Assembly (NCBI GenBank): GCA_019925795.1 | Contig: CM034300.1 | Location: forward strand, 78,143,360-78,207,359 | From: Dendrobium chrysotoxum | Lineage: Eukaryota > Streptophyta > Magnoliopsida > Asparagales > Orchidaceae | Length of the DNA stretch: 64,000 bases | Direction of reading: 5' to 3' | Shown here: positions 58,545 to 64,000 of the stretch, one piece after another | How positions within the stretch are numbered: position 1 is the stretch's first letter | Layout of the letters: every line of letters begins with the position of its first letter | Program-made: the position numbers and the translations under genes | Notes under the pieces: model-generated | What the model was told of the DNA's origin: nothing | The model's input: only the letters and a program-made list of their open reading frames with translations | Database searches by the model: none

Positions 58545-61500
58545 TCAGGCATAGTACTTTTTTAAGTACTGCCCGTTGATGACAGGCATAGGGTGAACAC
58601 CATTGGCATCAACGAGTAGGTAGGCACCACCTTCGTAGACTTGCTCCACAGCAAAGGGGCCTTCCCAGACAGGCTCGAACTTACCACTTCGGCGACGACG
58701 CGAAACGATAGGTCTACGTAAAACAAGGACCAACTCGCCAACCCGGAAAGCACGGGGTCGAACAAGGCGATCATGTGATCGAGCCATACGTGTCTGGTAT
58801 AGTTTGAGGTTCTGATAAGCTTGTAGGCGAAGCTCTTCTAAACCATCAAGCTCTTCCGTCCGTAATCGGGCGTTATCTTCGTGGGAAAGATTGTGGCTGA
58901 CTGCCACACGTAGCGAGGGGAGCTCGACCTCAAGTGGGAGGACGGCCTCGACCCCGAAAGCCAAAGCATATGGGGTAGACTGAGTGGGAGTACGGTATGT
59001 AGTCCTATAGGCCCATAGTGCTTCAGGAAGTCTATCGTGCCACTCTCGTTTGTTTGCGACCAGGATTTTCCTTATTAACTGCACGAGAGTTTTATTGAAT
59101 GCTTCCGCCAAGCCATTAGCCTTGGGATAGTAAATTGAAGAGTATCGCCAATTGATGTTATGGCGGCGGGCAAATCTGGCAATTTTGGTGCTTCTAAATG
59201 ACGGGCCGTTATCTGAGATGATACGGCGCGGGACACCAAAACGATAGACAATATGATCACGAAAGAAACGCATCACATCTTCTGATTTGACTTCCTTAAG
59301 TGGCACAGCTTCTGCCCACTTGGAGAAGTAATCAGTGGCAGCTAAAATGAACCTATGGCCCTTAGAGGAAGGAGGGTCAATAGGACCCACTACATCCGTG
59401 CCCCAGCCCTCGAATGGCCAAGATGATACAGTAGGGTGCAGCGAATTAGGGGGTTGGTGAATCACCGTGCCATGAATTTGGCACTGGTGGCACTTTCTAG
59501 CGTGCTCCATACAATCACGGATCATAGTCGGCCAATAGTAACCGAGGCGTTTAATTCTGCCTTTCATTTTTGGTCCGGACTGATGGGCACCGCAAAGACC
59601 TTCATGTATCTCGCCCATGACCTTGCGAGCCTCCTCGTTGTTAAGGCAACGCAACCACATTTGGTCGAAAGAGCGTCGATACAAGGTGTCGTTCACATAA
59701 GTGAATGATAAGGCTCTCTTTCTGACCTGGGCAGCAAGAGATCTATCATCTGGAAGCCTGCCATGCTTCAAATACTCTATAAAGGGTATTCTCCAGTCTG
59801 ATTCTTCCTCAACTGAGAACACTGTGAGGGTCTGATCGGGAGAAGACAGGTCTGCGGGGCACAGGGCTTGACGGCACTGGACAACGATAGACAGTGGGTT
59901 GCCAGTTGGGTCAGCCAGTTCCTTTGCTAACTTAGCTAATGCATCTGCCTTGCCATTGGCAGATCTAGGGATTTTAGCTAAGGTCACTTCAGGAATCAAA
60001 CACAAGAGCTCCATTGCCTTGCTGTGATAAGGCAAGAGCTCAGGTTTAAGCACTTTGTAGACTCCCGCTACTTGATTTATGATCAGTTGTGAGTCTCCAA
60101 AGATTTTCACCCGCATGACATTCATCTGAATGGCCAACTCTAGTCCTAAAATCAGAGCTTCGTACTCAGCTTCATTATTAGTACGAGGTTCTGAAAGACT
60201 GTAGGAATATCTCAGAGTGTGACCTTCAGGGGATACGAAAATGAGGCCCAGACCTACCCTAACTATAGGAGTTTCATTCGGGCTCAAGGCTCTAACGGAC
60301 GACGCACCGTCGAAGTAAAACTCCCAAGTAGGGGACTCCTGCTCCACCACACTCATGATTAGCTCGTCAGGCAGCTCATCATTGAGTGGGGAGTCTGCAG
60401 GGATCGGGTGAGCAGCAAGAAAATCAGCTAGAGCCTGTCCTTTGACGGCCCGCTGCGGGACGAAAGTGATGTCAAACTGCAGTAGGATCATAGACCATCG
60501 TGCCAGACGACCTGAGAGGGTCGGACGGGTCATCAGATACTGCAAGGGGTTGACTCGAGAGATTAGGTTGACCTTGTGTGAAAGCATATAATGCCTAAGC
60601 TTCTGTACCGCGAAGATCAAAGCTAAACACTGCTTTTCCATCGCGGGGTACTTCAGCTCTGCGGGTATCAACCGTCTACTGAGGTAGTACAAGGCATTCT
60701 CCTTGCCTTCCTCATTCTCTTGAGCCAATAATGCACCCAAGGACTCATCCAGGGCCGTACTGTAGAGAATCAACGGCCTCCCTGGGATGGGTGCAGCTAA
60801 AACAGGGGGGTTTATCAGGTAGCGCTTTATACTCTCAAAGGCCTCCTGACAACGCTCATCCCAGTGAAAGCGGGCGTCTTTCTTTGCCAGGGCAGCAAAG
60901 GGGTGACATCTACCAGACAAATTGGAGATAAATCTCCGCAGGAAGGCTAGCTTTCCTTGAAAAGACCTTAGCTGGGTAAGGCTTTTAGGGGGTTTTAGAT
61001 CTACTATGGCTTTGATCATGGAAGGATCAATCTCAATGCCACGGTAGCGAACTATAAACCCCAGGAACTTTCCTGCACTAACTCCAAATGCGCATTTTAG
61101 AGGGTTCATTTTCAAATCATATTTGCGTAGGCGTTCAAAAACGATTCGTAGATCTCGAAGGTGATCTCCACGGACCTTGCTTTTGACTACCAGATCATCC
61201 ACATAGCATTCAACTTGCTCGTGTATCATCTCGTCGAAGATAACAGTCATAGCACGTTGATAAGTGGCCCCGGCATTCTTGAGACCAAAGGGCATCACCT
61301 TGTAGCAGAACACACCTATAGGTGTGCGAAACGCAGTAAACTTTTCCTCTTCGGGGTCCATCTTTATCTGATTGTAACCAGATGAACCATCCATGAAGGA
61401 GAAAATGCTATGGGACGACGCTATATCCACCATAAGCTCGGGGATAGGAAGAGGAAAATCATCCTTAGGACATGCCTTGTTTAAATCACGAAAGTCGATA

Positions 61501-62933
61501 CAGACACGAATCTGCCCGTTCTTTTTCCGGACTGGAACAATGTTGGCAAGCCAAGTAGGGTACTTCTCTTCACGAATGAAATCGGCCTCTATAAGCTTCT
61601 TAGTCTCAGCGATCACCTGTTGTTCTATTTCTAACCTCATCCTACGAGGTGCTTGTTTAACAGGGACTGCATCAGACTTAATGGCTAGTTTATGGACTGC
61701 TACATCTGGATTTAGACCAGGCATCTCGGTGTAGTTCCAGGCAAAGCAATCTTTAAACTCTGAGAGTAGCTCGATGTATTCTTGAGCCTCTGAGTCAGAT
61801 AACAAGACACTATGAAAAATAGGTCTAGGATCTGATTCAGTGCCTAAGTTTACCTCACACAATTCGTCCATGGCAGAAGTGATGCCATCTTCAAACTCTT
61901 GAGGAGCATCGAGTACTCTATCCTCATCATCACCCGGGTCTTCTTTATCGGTAAGAGAAACAACCGGGTATGAGTGGGAAACCGTTCGGATGTTAGCATG
62001 GTTAGGTGAGCTCTGCTCGACATAACCTAAACCTTGCTTAGTTTGAGGCATATCAGTCCGCCAAACACGAGCCTGTCGTAGAGCTTGTTCATCTGACCAA
62101 GTCGAGATGACTACACCCCGCAATACACAGTCTTCCACGAAAGGGGAAAAATAACGAGGGGCAGTTGTGACCCTGTTATCTATAGCGGTCTCCGCTGAAC
62201 CCTGACTCCCAGGACCCAGTGGGGCACCTACACTATGGGATAACGAGGCACACTCACTAGCTCGTGGTGGCACAAAGGTTTCGTACAGAGGAGGCGGAGG
62301 GCGGCCTCTAACTTGTAGTGCGCCACCATCACTGGTGGAGGGGGTAACCAAAGATCTTTGGTGAGACTCCTCAACTCTTATTCCACGTATCTGACGGGAA
62401 AGGGACTGTTGACTAGTGGTCTGACGTCGGGGGTCTACTTCCTCGTCTGAACCACTGTCAATAACTAAACCACCCTCGGGTATCAGGTACCTACAAAAGG
62501 TAGGCAGTGAACTATAATCAGTGAAGTCCGGGGCTGGTGAGGGAGCTGAGCGATGAGGGGTAGTGATCATCTCATCGTCAGAGGAGTCGGACTCGACAGT
62601 CAAAGGAGAAGCATAAAGATATGAGGGAGGAGGGATTTGAGTATCGTAGTTTCGCGGCGGGCGAGTCGATCCTCTACCTCTACCTCTACCTCGCTCTCCC
62701 CTTCCTCTACTAGGGGGAACATCGTGCCCAACTGCAAATTGGAAAGGAGATCTAACAGGATCTGCAGTGGAGGTATCTGCCTCAATACTAACCTGTGACG
62801 GACCTTGCACAGGTAGCTGTACAGGACCCTGTACAGTACTGGCAGGTGTCACTGGTGACTGGGCAGAAGGAGGTTTACTCTTCTTACGAGGTATGTAATG
62901 CTCAGCATCATCGTAAATAGAGACCTCATGCAC
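58545..62933 (-). CDS. Tat-lineage Pol: RT, RNase H, archaeal-type RNase H, integrase
   Basis: The frame is intact over 1462 codons; it begins at a GTG inside a larger frame, so it has no true start of its own. Residues 1-360 are Pro/Ser/Asp-rich linker with an RGRGERGRGRGRG patch (76-88). RT spans about 420-600, with VMPFGLKNAGATYQ (546-559) and YVDD (577-580). The first RNase H (about 680-840) has lost its opening Asp motif (LILYSTALDESLGA). The archaeal-type RNase H (about 868-1005) keeps D875, E921/E923, D947 and D997. Integrase has a zinc region (H1110, H1117, C1148, C1151) and D1180, D1241, E1277 with 35 residues between the last two, then an LVLVLRRP/PVWEGPF C-terminus. All catalytic residues I checked are present. 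It would copy and insert the element. Protease lies upstream in broken frames. Confidence 0.93.
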   Translation of the reverse strand: MHEVSIYDDAEHYIPRKKSKPPSAQSPVTPASTVQGPVQLPVQGPSQVSIEADTSTADPVRSPFQFAVGHDVPPSRGRGERGRGRGRGSTRPPRNYDTQIPPPSYLYASPLTVESDSSDDEMITTPHRSAPSPAPDFTDYSSLPTFCRYLIPEGGLVIDSGSDEEVDPRRQTTSQQSLSRQIRGIRVEESHQRSLVTPSTSDGGALQVRGRPPPPLYETFVPPRASECASLSHSVGAPLGPGSQGSAETAIDNRVTTAPRYFSPFVEDCVLRGVVISTWSDEQALRQARVWRTDMPQTKQGLGYVEQSSPNHANIRTVSHSYPVVSLTDKEDPGDDEDRVLDAPQEFEDGITSAMDELCEVNLGTESDPRPIFHSVLLSDSEAQEYIELLSEFKDCFAWNYTEMPGLNPDVAVHKLAIKSDAVPVKQAPRRMRLEIEQQVIAETKKLIEADFIREEKYPTWLANIVPVRKKNGQIRVCIDFRDLNKACPKDDFPLPIPELMVDIASSHSIFSFMDGSSGYNQIKMDPEEEKFTAFRTPIGVFCYKVMPFGLKNAGATYQRAMTVIFDEMIHEQVECYVDDLVVKSKVRGDHLRDLRIVFERLRKYDLKMNPLKCAFGVSAGKFLGFIVRYRGIEIDPSMIKAIVDLKPPKSLTQLRSFQGKLAFLRRFISNLSGRCHPFAALAKKDARFHWDERCQEAFESIKRYLINPPVLAAPIPGRPLILYSTALDESLGALLAQENEEGKENALYYLSRRLIPAELKYPAMEKQCLALIFAVQKLRHYMLSHKVNLISRVNPLQYLMTRPTLSGRLARWSMILLQFDITFVPQRAVKGQALADFLAAHPIPADSPLNDELPDELIMSVVEQESPTWEFYFDGASSVRALSPNETPIVRVGLGLIFVSPEGHTLRYSYSLSEPRTNNEAEYEALILGLELAIQMNVMRVKIFGDSQLIINQVAGVYKVLKPELLPYHSKAMELLCLIPEVTLAKIPRSANGKADALAKLAKELADPTGNPLSIVVQCRQALCPADLSSPDQTLTVFSVEEESDWRIPFIEYLKHGRLPDDRSLAAQVRKRALSFTYVNDTLYRRSFDQMWLRCLNNEEARKVMGEIHEGLCGAHQSGPKMKGRIKRLGYYWPTMIRDCMEHARKCHQCQIHGTVIHQPPNSLHPTVSSWPFEGWGTDVVGPIDPPSSKGHRFILAATDYFSKWAEAVPLKEVKSEDVMRFFRDHIVYRFGVPRRIISDNGPSFRSTKIARFARRHNINWRYSSIYYPKANGLAEAFNKTLVQLIRKILVANKREWHDRLPEALWAYRTTYRTPTQSTPYALAFGVEAVLPLEVELPSLRVAVSHNLSHEDNARLRTEELDGLEELRLQAYQNLKLYQTRMARSHDRLVRPRAFRVGELVLVLRRPIVSRRRRSGKFEPVWEGPFAVEQVYEGGAYLLVDANGVHPMPVINGQYLKKYYA

Positions 62934-63640
62934 GGAAAAGGTTGGGTATCCCCGGGAATGGAGTACTCGACTTCATTCCTCATATACTTCATACATTGGT
63001 GCAGGGTGGAGGGCACCATTCCATACTCATGAATCCAGGGCCTTCCTAAGAGAGCCCCTGTATGAAGTATCTGCCTCGATCACATGAAACTTCGCCTCAG
63101 TAAGGAAATTTCCAAACTTCAGGGGTAGGGTGATGGACCCTAGGGCACGCTGTCCTTGGTCATTGAAGCCTTTCAACATAATCTTATCGGAGGTTAACTT
63201 CAAATGACCCAGGGAGAGGCTCTTCAAAGTTTCATAACTCAGGATGTTTACTGAAGCTCCTTGGTCAATGAGGACCATGTTCAACTCATAACCATTGACT
63301 TCAGCGGTGACATACAAAGGACGATTGTGATCAGAGGTACCCAAGAGGAGATCACGATCTGAAAAGGTAATGCACGGCATCTCTCTCAAAAGGCATGCAT
63401 CTCCAACAGATTCGGAAGCAAAGAAGGCTTGATAGGACTCTGGCTCGAGTAGTGCTTTTACCAGGGTCTCTCTCAAGTCAGAAGACATCATCAAAGCGTC
63501 ATAGACACTGAGAAGGGCAGGAATTTTTCTTAAATGGGCCAACACATTGTAATCGACCTCCAGCTGAGGGCCTTTCCCTTTCTCCTTAGACTGCTCTTGG
63601 GAGGAAGGGATAGGATCGTCCTGCTGGGGTAACAATGTTC
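62934..63640 (-). pseudogene. Protease region with frameshifts
   Basis: The frame ending at 63027 shows DYNVLAHLRKIPALLSVYDAL, LLLGTSDHNRPLYVTAEVNG and VLIDQGASVNILS, where D-Q-G stands in place of the usual D-[TS]-G. It stops at 63027, while the expected LGRPW motif reads in another frame from there to about 62936. The changes coincide with a run of four C (63055-63058) and a run of four A (62936-62939). The first frame and the pol frame are in phase, so the two slips cancel. The protease would cut the polyprotein; as written it is truncated. Confidence 0.8.
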
Positions 63641-64000
63641 TTATCTTTCTCTTTTGTATTCTTAGCCATCCTAGGTGGAAGAACCTTCCCTGAACGCAAG
63701 TGAACTTCCTGTATCGAGTCATCTTTGACAGGAGATTCACTTGGTTCAGCGGTGACGGCCTGTGTTGGCTCCAAGGAAAGCGACTGGAGTGGGTTCTCGG
63801 ATTCATCTTCTGAATCCATGTAACAACCACCCTCCGGAATCATAAAGACTGGTTCCTCATCACACTCAGACTCTTCATCACATACAGAACCATCATAAGA
63901 AACATGTAGAATATTGAAAGAGCGAGTGCTAGAAGAAATAAAAGTAGGAGCAGAACACCAGAAGTAGCCAGAATCACCTTCTTCTATTATTTCATCATCA
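63586..64000 (-). pseudogene. Gag-protease link region, runs off the window
   Basis: A minus-strand frame enters at the window edge without a stop and reads DDEIIEEGDSGYFWCSAP, then DEESECDEEPVFMIPEGG and IQEVHLRSGKVLPPRM. The last phrase is the usual segment shortly before Tat-type proteases. The frame stops at 63586, while the protease frame is already open at about 63625, so a frameshift lies near 63620-63640, close to a run of four G at 63627-63630. The 5' LTR and gag proper are outside the window. Confidence 0.75.

Larger units (their letters stand above)
53380..64000 (-). mobile_element. Tat-lineage Ty3/Gypsy element, 5' end beyond the window
   Basis: Reading leftward: the gag-protease link region from the window edge, protease, an intact RT-RNase H-archaeal RNase H-integrase frame (62933-58545), then about 5 kb of non-coding DNA holding tandem arrays and many hairpins. 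The 3' LTR must lie in that last part, but its borders cannot be set without the 5' LTR. On minus, TTCGCCACTCCTGTTGGGGG near 53370-53395 looks like a primer site following an LTR end, so an LTR may occupy the region to its right. The left border given is provisional. Confidence 0.8.

Overview
The window reads as nuclear DNA of a flowering plant. It contains exons of a plant-type eIF5A gene with GT-AG introns and the last exon of a saccharopine-dehydrogenase-like gene. Most of the rest is layered transposable elements: Tat-lineage Ty3/Gypsy elements carrying a second, archaeal-type RNase H, a chromovirus, a small LTR element primed by tRNA-Met, hAT elements and several MITEs. There are no operons, CRISPR arrays or rRNA genes, and I recognised no tRNA gene. 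The species cannot be named from the sequence.

Layout. 1-820: AT-rich DNA ending in a scrap of old LTR. 820-9001: a decayed Tat-type Gypsy element on +, with a full 5' LTR and a truncated 3' LTR. 9063-9466: a foldback MITE. 11607-13237: a hAT-like MITE split by a small minus-strand LTR element (11712-13204). 13880-30278 (minus): eIF5A, five coding exons giving a complete 159-residue protein. Its last intron is about 14.1 kb and holds a dead chromovirus (about 15.7-20.7 kb), a probable solo LTR and degenerate repeats. A foldback MITE lies about 0.4 kb upstream of the promoter. 31995-37760: a coding-free relative of the first Gypsy element, bounded by a perfect 5-bp target duplication. 37957-38428: a hAT MITE with a perfect 8-bp duplication. 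39477-40166 (minus): the orphan last exon of the saccharopine-dehydrogenase-like gene. 41331-46330: a decayed hAT transposon. 46340-46904: a Copia gag fragment. 46905-53380: unassigned repetitive DNA with tandem repeats, a 1.2-kb AT-only stretch and striking palindromes. 53380-64000 (minus): a Tat-lineage Gypsy element running off the right edge. It has an intact 1462-codon pol frame but at least three frameshifts around protease, and about 5 kb of repeat-rich, hairpin-rich DNA 3' of pol.

The only host genes I can support are eIF5A, which looks functional, and the saccharopine-dehydrogenase-like exon, whose status is open. The least ordinary signals are: eIF5A split by a TE-filled 14-kb intron; hairpins whose stems change on both arms together while loop or position is kept (55.6-56.2 kb and 57.5-57.7 kb); nested palindromes at 52251-52302; and TTGAC-core palindromes at 53153-53320. 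Everything here was read by eye. Domain calls are from remembered family motifs, and no search was run.
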